A DNA stretch of 64,000 nt from Adineta vaga (GCA_021613535.1 CP075493.1:15996001-16060000), one strand, 5' to 3'. Counted from the first letter of the stretch, positions 52,307 through 63,447 are shown. Numbers and translations are program-made. Notes: a model not told the origin generated them from the letters alone.

Positions 52307-53044
52307 TTACATATAAGCACTAACAAAACCATTTAAAGCAGTTACGGGTGTGTTGGTAGCTTTCAACCAACAGTTGTATCTTTGCCACTGTTCTGTATTA
52401 TTTGGATAACCCCAAGTGAATCCACGACAGTTTCGATTTATTAAACATTGATTACAACATTGTGCATAGGTTTGTTGAGAATAGTTATTCAGGTAGTTAG
52501 AACCACCAAGATTAGCATTGTGTGTAGTGCTCATATTTCCACATTTCCATGGATTTTCTGAAAAATAAGGAGCTTAGATGAAAATCTGTCTTTCGATCTC
52601 CATAACTAAATGACAAAAAAACAATTATCATCTACTAACCAGGCGATGTTGTTGATGTAATTTGATCTAAATTCAAAAAAACAAACAAACAGATTAATTA
52701 GTAAAAATATATTTCTAATCTTTCTTTTTTTCTTTAATATTAAACATACTGTATGTTATTGTTGTTTGTGTTTGATTAATAAATATCAGAGTAGAATTGA
52801 GATTGAATTCAACTAAAACTGAACTTGTATTCAGGTGAAATAATTGGCAAATTTGATTAGTTGAATAATAATTTACTGCCGATATAATTGTAGATGACTT
52901 TATCATTTCACATATGCATTGATTTTCAGATAGATTCCAAAGCCTCGCATCTATATTATAATTTATTTTAGAATATGCGATTTTATTGATCAATAAACAA
53001 TTGTAAAGAGAAAATATGGATAAAATGTATAATATGTGAAACAT
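52307..53044 (-). CDS. Secreted PAN/apple-domain protein, three exons
   Basis: Exons 53044-52750, 52666-52640 and 52557-52307 have GT-AG borders (all phase 1) and total 573 nt, 190 residues in frame. There is a signal peptide (MFHILYILSIFSLYNCLLIN). A region of about 75 residues has Asn-rich glycosylation sites. A tiny 27-bp exon encodes a Ser/Thr linker (QITSTTSP). The last exon has NPWKCGN then YSQQTYAQCCNQCLINRNCR, GFTWGYPNN and CWLKATNT. The C-x-x-C...C...F.W pattern fits a PAN/apple-like binding domain. Likely extracellular carbohydrate or protein binding. Confidence 0.7.
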
Positions 53045-54588
53045 TCTTCACAATTCTCGTCCTTGTTGATTAACTTATTGCAGTTTTTTTTCTCTTTTAA
53101 TCAACTATTTGTTATAGAAGAAATAAACATGGCATTTTATCCCGAAAATTTTCAGCGATGCAAAAACACACTTAGTAATGTATTATATGATGTGTAGAAA
53201 AAGAAAGGAAAATATTTGAGTGAGAGAAAAGAATATTGAATTACTTTCTTCAAACCATTTCTGAAATTGAATATATAATTATCATTTTAAATATTCGCCT
53301 GGCGACAGAAAAGAAGAAATTAGCACTGAGATATGGATTTATTTTTTTTGTTCTTAGTTTATTCTGTTGATCGCAATTTTAACAAAATAAACTCTGAGTG
53401 TTTTTAGAAGACATAAGCATAAAAGGTCATCAATGAGGATATGAATGTCAATATAGATTTAAATATTAGTATTCATAAACCACCCTCAACTTCAAATTAC
53501 AACGAATAGAACTGACAGATCACTACTAAAATGCAAGGGTAATACGTTACAATAGATACAAAATATTAAAAGACAATTGTTAATTTAATCTTGTGCTCAA
53601 GTAAGGGTGTGGGTGTTGAAAGAGAAGACCCCCTCACCCACACCCTCAAGATTAAAATGTATTATTGTCTATTATTCGACCATTATGCATGTTAAAATGC
53701 CGCTTTTCAGGTGAATAATGATAGTATGACCATTAAAATCCCATTTAGTTTTAGAAGCTATCATTTCGAGCATTTTTACGAGAATGAACTCTGAGTTTCA
53801 AAGTTTAAAACTGCTTACAAAAATATTCAGAGATTCCTGAGATCGTGTAGTGTTCATATTTTTACCCGAAGAAGTCTCTCCAGCTGAACTTCATACGAGT
53901 TCTATCAGAAGCCAATTGAGTGGATTTTGGATAGATATACTACATGAAAAGGAAAATTGAGTGTTACAATTTTTTATCAGGTTAATATCTTAAATAGTGC
54001 TCCTGGTGTAATCAGACATATTTTTATAACTTCTAATTCTGTAATATTTGATAAATTTATCGTCTTCTTTAAATACTTTACTTGATCTAGTTTGCATTTC
54101 TACTCATGATGATTATAAGAAAAGAGATTGACTGTTTTGATAAATGCGCTAGCGTAAAACGAATCGTTTTCTTTTTTACATCTTTCACACGAATCTCTAA
54201 CGCTGATCAAGCAGTGGATTCTGCTAGTGCCGATGCTAACTGTCCATTGAGGATTTAAGCAAAGAATTCGAATAAACATGTTACTTGAGCTGATATTATA
54301 TATAGTGCACCATTGGAAGTACCACCACTGAAATATTTTTTAAGTTTCTTTTCTCGAGAATATTACGACACAATTCATAAACGTTGAATTTTTACGTCAA
54401 GAAAGAAAGAAAGAATAAAAAAAGAAAGAGAACTCGCATTATTCCACATAAATGACTTGGCTCGTACCGCTGTAAGTAGTATGACGATGCAAATAAATGA
54501 ACGAAAGATTCTTACAGCACGCAAAGTACATTACTGCTGGACTGCATCATCATTACACAGGCAAAAAAACTAGAGTACCATATTCTCT
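53045..54588. other. Non-coding stretch
   Basis: Long intergenic region with one complete telomere-like hairpin (53603-53650). A scrap near 54198-54258 (ADQAVDSASADANCPLRI) looks weakly coding but has no context. Confidence 0.45.
53603..53650. repeat. Telomere-like hairpin element, complete
   Basis: AAGGGTGTGGGTGTTG arm, a short spacer, and an arm CCCTCACCCACACCCTCAAG. Confidence 0.85.
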
Positions 54589-54596
54589 TATAAATA
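54589..54596 (+). promoter_or_regulatory. TATA box of the ABCG gene
   Basis: TATAAATA, 52 bp upstream of the ATG at 54648. Confidence 0.5.
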
Positions 54597-54647
54597 TAGA
54601 AAGTGTTCTAGTAACATTATAAACATTTTTTCAAGAAAGAATAGAAA

Positions 54648-56847
54648 ATGGTTGGAACGTTACACAATACAAATCAAATTACACCTGCTATCATTGATAT
54701 GGATGCAGAAAAAAATCCAACATTCGACAAGGGCATTGATAATTCACATAAAATTGAGATGCCTGAAGGAAGTAGAAGAAAAAGTCGAATGTCTGTTGAT
54801 GGAGCTCGGATCATCGCAGCATTATCACCACGTATCACCGTTACATTTCATAATGTTTCTAAAGTCATCAATGTACCAGCTAAAATGATCGATCCTTCAT
54901 CAAAAGAACGATACATTCAACGTACCCTTCTTGATAAAGTTTCCGGTCAAATTCATCCTGGACAAATAGTTGCACTTATGGGACCATCAGGTATAATTAA
55001 ATCATTTATATATAGATTTTCACATTTATTTTAATAGGCAGTGGTAAAACAACATTACTGAATACATTATCTGGTCGAGCATTAAATGGTGTTACTGGTG
55101 ATATTTGGTTTAACAAACAGCGACATGAGAAAGGCATGAAACGAAAACTGGCTTATGTTCTTCAACAAGATTTATTTTTCGAAAGTCTTACTGTTAAACA
55201 ACAATTAACATATACAGCTCTTCTTCGATTACCAAATCATTTATCAAAAACTGATAAAATTGCTCGAGTTGAACAAATTATTGATCAATTACGTATTCGA
55301 AAATGTGCAAATACTCCAATTATGTTGATATCTGGTGGAGAAAAGAAACGTGTCAATATTGGTACAGAATTATTGAGTAATCCAAGTGTTATTTTTCTTG
55401 ATGGTAAATTATAAATTCTTATTCATATTTTAGAAGATGAATAATTTAATATTAAATTTAGAACCAACATCTGGTTTGGATAGTACATCAGCAGTTGCAT
55501 TAATTGATGTTCTTAGAGAATTATCAAGTCAAGGTAAAACAATAATTACATCCATTCATCAACCATCATCACAAATATTTCAATCATTTGATCAACTCAT
55601 TTTATTAGCTGATGGAAAAACTATTTTTATGGTAATTATATTCTACTAAAAGAAATATTTCTTTTCTTTTCCTTTTTTAGGGTAAACCATCTGATGCTTT
55701 ACCGTATTTCGCTACAATGGGTCATCAATCTCCACCACAATATAATCCAGCTGATTATGTTATGGATCTTGTAAATCAAGATATGAATGTACGAGAAAAT
55801 CTTAAAGAAGCATATCTACGAAATCGAATAACAGCGAAAGAAATAAAATCAATTCATCAATTTAAAGAACAAAATTCACCCGAAGGTAGAAAATATTTAA
55901 CAGCTGAACCATCTGGAAATGAATCAGATCTTACAAATCCAGATAATGTAAATCTGATCTCCGGAAAACATAGTAGCAGATGGCCTATTGGTTTCTTCTC
56001 ACAAATGGTAATTCTTTTTTCACGTAGTTTTCGATTAACTGGAAAAACTCAATTTACTCTTCTTAATTTTGTACAAGCATTATCTTTAGCTGTAATTAGT
56101 GGTCTATGTTGGTTACAAATGGATTTTGTTGAAAGTACAATTCCAGATCGATCATCATTTATATTTTTTATAATGACTTTTTGGCCATTTCAAACATTAA
56201 TGATGGGTATATTATCATTTCCATTTGAACGTGGTGTTATTGAAAAAGAACGAGCAAGTGGATCATATCGTTTATCAGCTTATTTTATTGGAAAATCATT
56301 AGCTGAAGCTCCACTAAAATTAGTTTTACCAACATTATTTCTTATAATTGCTTATTGGATGGCAAGAATTAATAATAATTTTGCTATTTTTCTTGCTATT
56401 GTAGTTTTTCAACTTCTCTCAATTCTTGTAGCTGAATCATTTGGTCTATTTTTGGGAGCAACATTAAGAAATTTACATCATGCTATTACAGCTGCAACCG
56501 TTTTTCTTATTAGTTTAATGTTAATTGGTGGATTTTTTATTCAACATCTACCACATTGGTTAGGTGTATGGGCTAAATGGTTATCATTTTTTAAATATGC
56601 TTATAGTGCATGTCTTAGATTACAATTTATGGGTGGACAAATTTATCGTTGTGTAGATGGATCCTATGTTGATATTTGTCGAAATAATATCAATGGAACA
56701 TTTACAGGCGCTGATGCACTTCGCTTTTTTGATAGTGGTATTGATATTGGTTACAATTTTTTGGTTCTTTTTGCAATGTTTATAGTTTTTCGAATAGGTG
56801 CATATCTTTCATTACGATTTATCAAAAATAACACTGGTAGAACTTAA
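54648..56847 (+). CDS. ABCG-type half-transporter (White/ABCG2 subfamily), four exons
   Basis: Exons 54648-54990, 55038-55403, 55462-55631 and 55681-56847 total 2046 nt and give 681 residues in frame; introns are 47-58 bp. The N-terminal ATPase has Walker A GPSGSGKTT (split by intron 1), signature ISGGEKKRVNIG, Walker B SVIFLDEPTSGLDS (split by intron 2) and H-loop TSIHQPSSQ. A linker leads to an ABC2-type membrane domain with six helices, for example FVQALSLAVISGLCWLQM, AITAATVFLISLMLIGGFFI and FLVLFAMFIVFRIGAYLSL. The order NBD-TMD is diagnostic of ABCG. As a half-transporter it must dimerise; typical substrates are sterols, lipids, pigments or xenobiotics. All catalytic motifs are intact. 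Confidence 0.92.
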
Positions 56848-57307
56848 TTATCCTTTTTTTTTCTTTCTCACTTAAGCAGGCCTTTCTGCATAGCTAATGT
56901 CCTATTTTGTTTGTATAATCATGAATTACATATATTATTAATAAATTACGTATATCTCTTATATTGTCTAATGCATATTGAGAACTTTCTCATTGAAACA
57001 AATAACCAAAGAAAATAAAAATATCAAACATGTACAGAATGAGCTAAATGTCTCAGTGCTTCAAAGAAAACCTACATTTCTCCCGTATTACAGATCATAA
57101 AGTGCTCAAAGTTGCACATACAGTTTCCCAGAATTCATTTTTATCATAAATACAAGTTCTAGATTTTTACACGTCGTTATTGTTTTTTTTGTTATTTGGA
57201 TAACCTTTCTTATAAATCAGATGTTAAAATTAGAAAAATGTATAAAATCAGAAAGAAAACTGCCGATGTTCAAAAGACTCTTCAGGTGGCTTTATTATAA
57301 CAACATA
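56848..57307. other. Non-coding stretch
   Basis: 3' flank of the ABCG gene; no feature. Confidence 0.45.
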
Positions 57308-57820
57308 TGAGGGTGTGAGTGTCAAAGATATTATTCATTGGGAAGTTCTTCCTACTGGTTGCACCGCCACTGCTGATCTCTACTGTCAGCAATTGGATCG
57401 AGTTGCAGCAAAACTTCATGGAAAGCAAGAAAGAGTTTATTTTTTGCATGACAACGCCAGACCTCACATTGCAAAGTCGACTCGTGAAAAATTATTGAAG
57501 CTCGGATGGATTACACTTCCGCATCCACCTTACTCTCCTGACTTGCTCCCAACAGATAACCATTTGTTTCGTTCTCTTTCTAGTTATTTGGACGAGAAAA
57601 GATTCGACGACGAGAACGACCTGAAAACGGATCTGTCCAACTTCTTCCACCAAAAATCTCAAGACTTTTACGAAGGCGGAATCCTTTCTCTTCCGTAACG
57701 CTAGCGACAAGTCGTAGATAGTAATGGAGCATACATTCTTGAAAGCTAGTTGTATTTTTTAAGTTAAAAAATAAAAAGAAGTTTTTCGAAAAAAACCGAA
57801 AAAATTTCTTGCCAACCTAA
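57308..57820 (+). mobile_element. Mariner relic, copy 1 (transposase C-terminal half plus one terminal repeat)
   Basis: The frame begins inside GAGGGTGTGAGTG (telomere-like) and reads KDIIHWEVLPTG, LYCQQLDRVAAKLHGKQERV, FLHDNARPHIAKSTREKL and HPPYSPDLLPTDNHLFRSLS. The last two catalytic Asp are present 34 residues apart (D34D, mariner). After GILSLP there is a stop where family members continue with ERW. The downstream end carries the inverted terminal repeat GAAAAAATTTCTTGCCAACC, ending about 57818. The N-terminal DNA-binding half and left terminus are missing. Inactive. Confidence 0.8.
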
Positions 57821-58469
57821 TATTAAGATTTTATTATTTTCTCAGGCTGAGGTATTGAAGAAATAAAAATGTTTATAAATATTTTTTGCTTTTTTACATA
57901 TTTAGAAAAATGTAACTTTTCATATTCTCACCAAAAGAAATAGCCTTGAAGAGAGGCTTTAGAAACTTTGCAGTATACAAAAAAAAATTATGTTCTGCTG
58001 TTTCGAACAAAAAAATAATATTCGATTAAGCTTGTTTAGTAATGGAGTTATAGGCATTTCTTATCGACGGGTTACTTATGGTCTACTCTATATTTCTCTT
58101 CTTTTTATCATCACAAACCTTTACATTCAAAATGAATAATCTTAATAATTTTTTGCTCTAATTTCACACCGACTTTTTAATTAAATTTTCATACTATTTA
58201 TAAATTCTTTACACTAACATTTTGCTATAAGGTGATTTAGATTGCAAAAAAAATTAGAAATAATGTAAACCGAAATGACGACATTTTATTAATCGAATAA
58301 ATTTAGTTTTAGGCTTTAATTGCCAAGGATTAAATATCACCTACTTTTATTGAGAAAAAAATTTCTTTAAACAACAAACATTTTTCATTAGAAAAAATGT
58401 AATCTGACTAAAAAGATCGATTCTTACTAAACAGATTTTCCCTTAATTCCTATTAAATTGACATATAGA
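57821..58469. other. Non-coding stretch
   Basis: No feature recognised. Confidence 0.4.
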
Positions 58470-59483
58470 ATGTCATCATTAAGTATTACATTATCATCTA
58501 TTCAAAAACCTATAGTACTGTGTTTAGCTTGTTTCTTTATTTCATTTGGTATAATTGGATGTATTCTTAATATTTTTCTTTTTTCTCGAACACAATTTCG
58601 AACAACATCATGTTGTAAATATTTCTTATTTGCATCTATTGCAATGTTATTTACTCTTTTAATGTATTCAATTCCAGGAATATATTCTTATTTTTATGTC
58701 AATCCAAATACATTTAATGTTGCTTTTTGTAAATGTCGAGCATATGTTATTCATGTCACGTCTGTCATATTCCGTTTTTTATTATGTGCAGCTTCATTTG
58801 ATCGTTTTGCATTATCATCTTCAAGTGTACGTTTAAGAAATTTAGCAAATGTTAAATTCGCATATCCAATCATTGCTTCAATTGCTATTATTATCCCGCT
58901 TATACATATTTATATGTTAGTCTTTTACAATATAAAATCTAATAGTTGTTATAATTCTCTTGATGCCATAGCACTTACTATTCTTAACATTTATTCTTTA
59001 CTAAATATATCTATTCTACCATTGACCATAATGATTATATTTGCTGTATGTATTCGTAAAAATCTAGCGGAAAAACAAAAACGTCGTCAAAATGTTCTTA
59101 ACCAGCCGATAAAAATTGATCAAAACAAGCAAATTCAATTAAAACGTGATCAACAAATATTAAAAATGTTATTTTCTCAAACTATTGTGTTTTTTATTGT
59201 AACATTACCATATACGTTCTATAATATTAATAATATTATTTCTCCTTATATTCCAAATAAAAGTTCCGATCAAATAGCAATAGAAAATTTTGCATCTGCA
59301 ATATCTGCTGTATTTAGTCATGTTTTTCCAGCAATTTCATTTTATATTTATACATTAACATCAAGTCTGTTTAGAAAGGAACTATGTCTCATGTTACGTT
59401 CTCCATTTTCTTGTCATTTTCTAAATCAAAATCGTCGTTTGGAACCAACATCAGCAAATCGAATACATCCGACAAATAATTAA
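58470..59483 (+). CDS. Divergent rhodopsin-like 7TM receptor
   Basis: 337 residues from the ATG at 58470 (the longer reading starts at a TTG). Helix 1 is IVLCLACFFISFGIIGCILN with the GxxxN-like Asn. TM3 ends FLLCAASFDRFALSSS with DRF in place of DRY. A long basic ICL3 (KNLAEKQKRRQNVLNQ, QIQLKRDQQILKML) precedes TM6 (TIVFFIVTLPYTFYNINN) with the Pro intact. Cys in AFCKCRAY and SNSCYNS fit the disulfide. Intronless, with no clear TATA box. It belongs with the lineage-specific receptor groups; the relic at 47456 shares its DR(Y/F)A.S pattern. Confidence 0.85.
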   Translation: MSSLSITLSSIQKPIVLCLACFFISFGIIGCILNIFLFSRTQFRTTSCCKYFLFASIAMLFTLLMYSIPGIYSYFYVNPNTFNVAFCKCRAYVIHVTSVIFRFLLCAASFDRFALSSSSVRLRNLANVKFAYPIIASIAIIIPLIHIYMLVFYNIKSNSCYNSLDAIALTILNIYSLLNISILPLTIMIIFAVCIRKNLAEKQKRRQNVLNQPIKIDQNKQIQLKRDQQILKMLFSQTIVFFIVTLPYTFYNINNIISPYIPNKSSDQIAIENFASAISAVFSHVFPAISFYIYTLTSSLFRKELCLMLRSPFSCHFLNQNRRLEPTSANRIHPTNN

Positions 59484-60097
59484 AAATATGAAGAATTAAA
59501 ATATATTTATATTCAATTATATATGTTGTGTAGTTATGTGATTTGCTGTCTCGTAAAATTTATTGCAGTTAAAATATTAAAAAAAAGAACATCTTGTCAG
59601 CTTTAAATTTGTGTTCAACTTCTATCAACAAATATAGTTTAATATCAGTAATATAACTATTATCACTGGAAGCATGGAAGATAACAACTTCATTAGTTTT
59701 ACAATATTAACTCAAATTTTTCATTCTTTTAAGTCAACAGTTCAACAATAAATAAATGAAAGTTCTTGTAATAGAAACAAAAGATAAATTAACAAGTTTA
59801 CAAATAAATACTTAACTGCCAGTTTGATTATTGATCACAGTAACATCCATCTTTCCATCATGACTAAAATCATCAATGGCCAAAAAAAATTATTATTGAA
59901 TTTGATTTCAGTAGTGTCGCGTTAATTTGGTTGCATAACCATTAATTAGACTAACGTCTCGTCTCTCGTCTAATCTTTATAATCATTATGCGAAAGAAAA
60001 TGTCTAAGTCTTGGAACACGATTTTCTCCATACATGTATAACTTGAAACTTGAATTTAACTATTCAAGTATTCATTCCTATACTTGAACAAGCAACG
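59484..60097. other. Non-coding stretch
   Basis: 3' flank of the receptor gene; AT-rich, no feature. Confidence 0.45.
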
Positions 60098-60175
60098 TTC
60101 GCCGCTTCGACTCAATTAACCTCGACTGTGGAAGCCAGAGGTATTTTTCGCATGTGTTGGTGTCGGGAGAACTCA
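60098..60175. repeat. Dispersed repeat copy 2 (CTCGACTGTGGA family)
   Basis: Shares GCCG-TTC, CTCGACTGTGGA, GGTATTTTT, GC-TGTGT and a final ATC with 5043-5125 in the same order. Confidence 0.5.
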
Positions 60176-60248
60176 TCCAGCAGCTTTATCCAAATAATGA
60201 AGAGTTAACTGACTTACACTCTTTAATTCATAATAACTCTAATAATTA

Positions 60249-60763
60249 TTGGGTTGGTAAGAAATTTTTCGCGTTTTTTCAAAAAAAATTTTTTCATTTT
60301 TTAAATATAAGAATACAATCATCAATCAACAATGTATGCTCCATTATTCTCTATGACCTGTCGCCAACGCTCTGGCAGAGAGAGGATATCCATTTTGAGG
60401 TCGTTCTCGTCTTCGAATTTTTTCTCACGTAAATAATTGGAGAGAGAACGGTACTGGTGGTAGTCCGTAGGAGTCAAGTCAGGAGAATAAGGTGCATGGG
60501 GAACGGTGCTTCATCCAAGCTCCAATAATTTTTGCCGTGTCAACTTTGCTACATGGGGTCTAGCATTATCGTGCAAAAAATAATTCAATCTTCTTTTCCT
60601 TTGAGTTTTTCGGTAACCCAATCCAATTGCTGACAATAAAGATCAGCTGTGATGTTGCAGCCGTTTGGAATCATTTTTCAATGAATAATCTCTTTGATTC
60701 CACACCACACGCTCAGTATCACCTTCTTTAGACGTAGATCAGTCTTGGGCGTTGGTACACCTG
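60249..60763 (-). mobile_element. Mariner relic, copy 2 (C-terminal half, with deletion)
   Basis: The terminal repeat TTGGGTTGGTAAGAAATTTT lies at the low-coordinate end. On the minus strand the transposase reads TPKTDLRLKKVILSVWCG, KEIIH, then KLTRQKLLELGW, a frameshift, HAPYSPDLTPTDYHQYRSLS, NYLREKKFEDENDLKMDI joined directly to LSLPERWRQVIENNGAYIVD and a stop. About 16 codons before LSLPERW are deleted compared with copy 1. The N-terminal half is replaced by a telomere-like hairpin at 60764. Inactive. Confidence 0.8.
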
Positions 60764-60828
60764 CTTGGGTGTGGGTGTGAGTGATGAAAAAGAACACATC
60801 CACCCACACCCACATCCGCACCCTCGAG
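60764..60828. repeat. Telomere-like hairpin at a mariner/APH junction
   Basis: CTTGGGTGTGGGTGTGAGTG arm, a spacer of about 20 bp, and an arm CACCCACACCCACATCCGCA plus CCCTCGAG. On one side is the truncated mariner (minus strand), on the other the 5'-truncated kinase-like pseudogene (plus strand). Confidence 0.85.
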
Positions 60829-61653
60829 GACCATATACTCCATTTCCAATTATTCGTCAAAGAAATGAAGAAAGAGCTCTTCAACTATTAAATAACAATA
60901 CAAACTTAAATCTTTCGTCCATTTTTGACCGTCATAAGGTATTAAAATCTAGTCGTGTATAGATACATGCTAAAGAAAATAATATTTTATTTAGCGAAGA
61001 TCAAGATTTCTTAACAACTATGCACGAATGGTTTATTTCGAAAAACAAATTCTTAACCAAATCAACTATTGGTCTTATTCATATATTTAGTATACAATTA
61101 GCTAATCTTGTTATTGATTTACAAATTTCTTCGATAAATCATATCAAAACTTTAAAATCAATGTTTAATATTGTCGAAGCATATAAGTCTGATCATCTTG
61201 ATATACCTCGTATAATAGCGAACATTCGTAAAAGTTATGATTTACAAAATACTGACGAAATTTTGTCATTTTTTTTCTTAATATTATCAACAAGGTATAT
61301 CAGATTCAATTGTCAATGGTTAAGTTTTTGCACATGGAGATATTTGGTCATCGAATATTTTAATTAATGAAAATGATTCGACATTGAGTATTTTGGATTG
61401 GGAGTGGTCAGGTGTTTGATCAACTGCACATGATCTAGGTATATTTCTTTCACATTCTCATGTTCAAATGTTAATCAAGCCTTCAAATGAAAGTTCATGA
61501 TGCTGTATGAATGCATTTACAGGTGCTTAAAAAGAGAATGCTCAACGATATAAAGTTAGTTGGTATGAAAATGAACAAGAAAAATATTTCTTTGCATGGA
61601 CATTAGGTATTCTTCATGCAATTGATATATTATTCTGGGCAACTTTTTTTTAA
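60829..61653 (+). pseudogene. APH/choline-kinase-like phosphotransferase relic
   Basis: The plus strand reads PYTPFPIIRQRNEERALQLL, a stop, NNILFSEDQDFLTTMHEWFI and a long middle. A shifted frame then gives QGISDSIVNG, a stop, VFAHGDIWSSNILINEN and LSILDWEWSGV, a stop, and STAHDLGIFLSHSH. HGDIWSSNILI is the catalytic Brenner-type loop and LDWEWSG the metal-binding DxD-like segment of APH/EcKinase-type enzymes. At least four stops and a shift, plus loss of the 5' end at the hairpin, make it non-functional. Confidence 0.6.
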
Positions 61654-62615
61654 CTTGTTCTTCGAATGAAGAAAAAATATGTTATCATACACGTTGTCTC
61701 GTAACAGAAAATGTCGATCAGGTCCAAACAGAACTACTTATGATGCTATGGTAAATGATCAATTATTTGGTAGACTTTTCCAAGATCATCAATAAATACA
61801 CTATGAACAATAGTTGAAATGAACAAAGGAGGGAAAAGCGGACCCTCATAGATCCTAGGATCCATAAGGAGCCAATTCAGTCGAATTTTTTTAAAACTAA
61901 ATAATTGAATTAACAGCAGAATTATCGACGATAAATACAGCATAAAGAGAATTTGATAAAAATTGAACCAATTCGACCAGATTTAGCTATTTTATCCAAC
62001 AAATTCGAGGGACACAAAAAATCTTGGAGGATCCACTCTTCCCCCTTGCATAAAACTGTGTCTATTGAGATGTCAACCATTCGTGAATGGTGATAGCTGA
62101 GGTGAACCTAGTAATGTTAGCTAATCTCACCCACACCCACTTTCTAAGTAGTCTTATTGGTAAAAGACATCTCGGCCGAAAACCTTATTGCTCAACTGAC
62201 ATTAGCTGATTCAGCTCTGCACAATAGCTTCAGTACCTAAGCACAGAAAAACTGAACTTGTCGACAGCTAGTTATGTTTTGAAAATGCTCGGCACTTTGC
62301 AAAATTAATGAAAGTTATTTAGCCAGAATATAACATGGTATTTTTGTTGAGAATTTCATGGCGCATCTTTTCATATAAACTATTGAGCCTTTTCGTTGAA
62401 TTGAAAATGATCCAGCGACAAAAAACTGAGAGACCAATTTATTCTATCCATTCATTAACATGTGAATGTTAGAAAAAGCATATGATAAGCTCACAAAAAC
62501 AGAGGCATGGATATCAAAAGTACAGCAGAGAAGGCATCGAATAAAATGAATAGACAACACCATGAATTTTTAGCGAAGGAAGGGACAAACAACTAAATTA
62601 ATGTTCGTGTAGAAG
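61654..62615. other. Non-coding stretch
   Basis: No gene. A half telomere-like element (CTCACCCACACCCAC) lies at 62126-62140. Confidence 0.45.
62126..62140. repeat. Telomere-like right half-element
   Basis: CTCACCCACACCCAC with no facing arm. Confidence 0.45.
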
Positions 62616-63398
62616 TTAAGTGTTAGCAACAGGGGGAGTGTTTGCATCATCCAGTGACACCGAAACTTTATTTTGCCGTTTCTTCGCTGCCCACAACTTG
62701 CTAACCATCTTGTATGTCGATTCACGTGCCGATTGTATCTGATTCCAGCAAGTGAAATAGCAGATCAAATAGAAGCCGGGTGTTGATATGATGAAAACGT
62801 CAATAATGTATAGTGGATTCTTCGTTTTCATAGCTATTTTCACAAACCACATTAGAATCAAGCCATAGAATATGCATAGAAGTGGATAAACGACAATCAG
62901 GATCATGTTTATTATAACCTTGACGTCTTGAGCGCAACGGTTGAGAGCAGTGTGGATATGCACCAATAAATAACCGAATACTAACAATAGAATGATGAAA
63001 AGGAATGTACCGATAGCGATGACTATTTGGTCAGTGATTAAGTTGTCTACAACCACCTCAATCTCGTGTCGAAACTTCTCCAGAGCTCCACTGAACGCAG
63101 CAATCGCAGCATTTTTAGCGCGTTCGATGGTGAACTCAGCAGTGCCTGACAATGTTTGATTGATATTCGCGATAACTTCCATTGCATCCTCTTTTATTTT
63201 ATCGGTTGCTTTATTCAGTAGGTCTAGTATATTCTGCATGATGTTGTTAAAAAATCTTTCCGTAGTGCTGCTAGTCGAAATGCTGTTCAAATTATGAAGT
63301 ATTTCGGAGCTAGTCTGTCGAGTTATATTGACGAAGCCGGTGGCAATGTTCGATAGTGCCTGAACGGTATTATTCAGATCCACGATGAGTTTGTCCAT
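62616..63398 (-). CDS. Membrane protein with amphipathic N-terminal helices and three to four TM segments
   Basis: 260 residues, intronless. The first 120 residues are helical and rich in Ile/Asn/Ala (LNNTVQALSNIATGFVNITR, IKEDAMEVIANINQTL), resembling an apolipoprotein- or coiled-coil-like stalk. Hydrophobic segments follow: IVIAIGTFLFIILLLVFGYL, VIINMILIVVYPLLCIFYGL, and YIIDVFIISTPGFYLICYFT. A short polar tail ends SLDDANTPPVANT. GC content is higher than in most of the window. A (CT)n repeat lies just upstream of the start, at 63454-63488. No family recognised. Confidence 0.65.
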   Translation of the reverse strand: MDKLIVDLNNTVQALSNIATGFVNITRQTSSEILHNLNSISTSSTTERFFNNIMQNILDLLNKATDKIKEDAMEVIANINQTLSGTAEFTIERAKNAAIAAFSGALEKFRHEIEVVVDNLITDQIVIAIGTFLFIILLLVFGYLLVHIHTALNRCAQDVKVIINMILIVVYPLLCIFYGLILMWFVKIAMKTKNPLYIIDVFIISTPGFYLICYFTCWNQIQSARESTYKMVSKLWAAKKRQNKVSVSLDDANTPPVANT

Positions 63399-63447
63399 TT
63401 TTTGTTTTTTTTTGTGATTCTAAATGAAGAGACAGGATAATCACACT

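Noticed and set aside
746-62140. Hairpins as CRISPR-like array or transcription terminators
   Set aside because: Copies are dispersed kilobases apart in intergenic, intronic and junction positions, with no regular spacing, and the genome is eukaryotic.
746-62140. Hairpins as introner elements creating new introns
   Set aside because: Only one copy lies in an intron, and there it enlarges an ordinary intron rather than forming one; the element ends do not supply consistent GT and AG borders.
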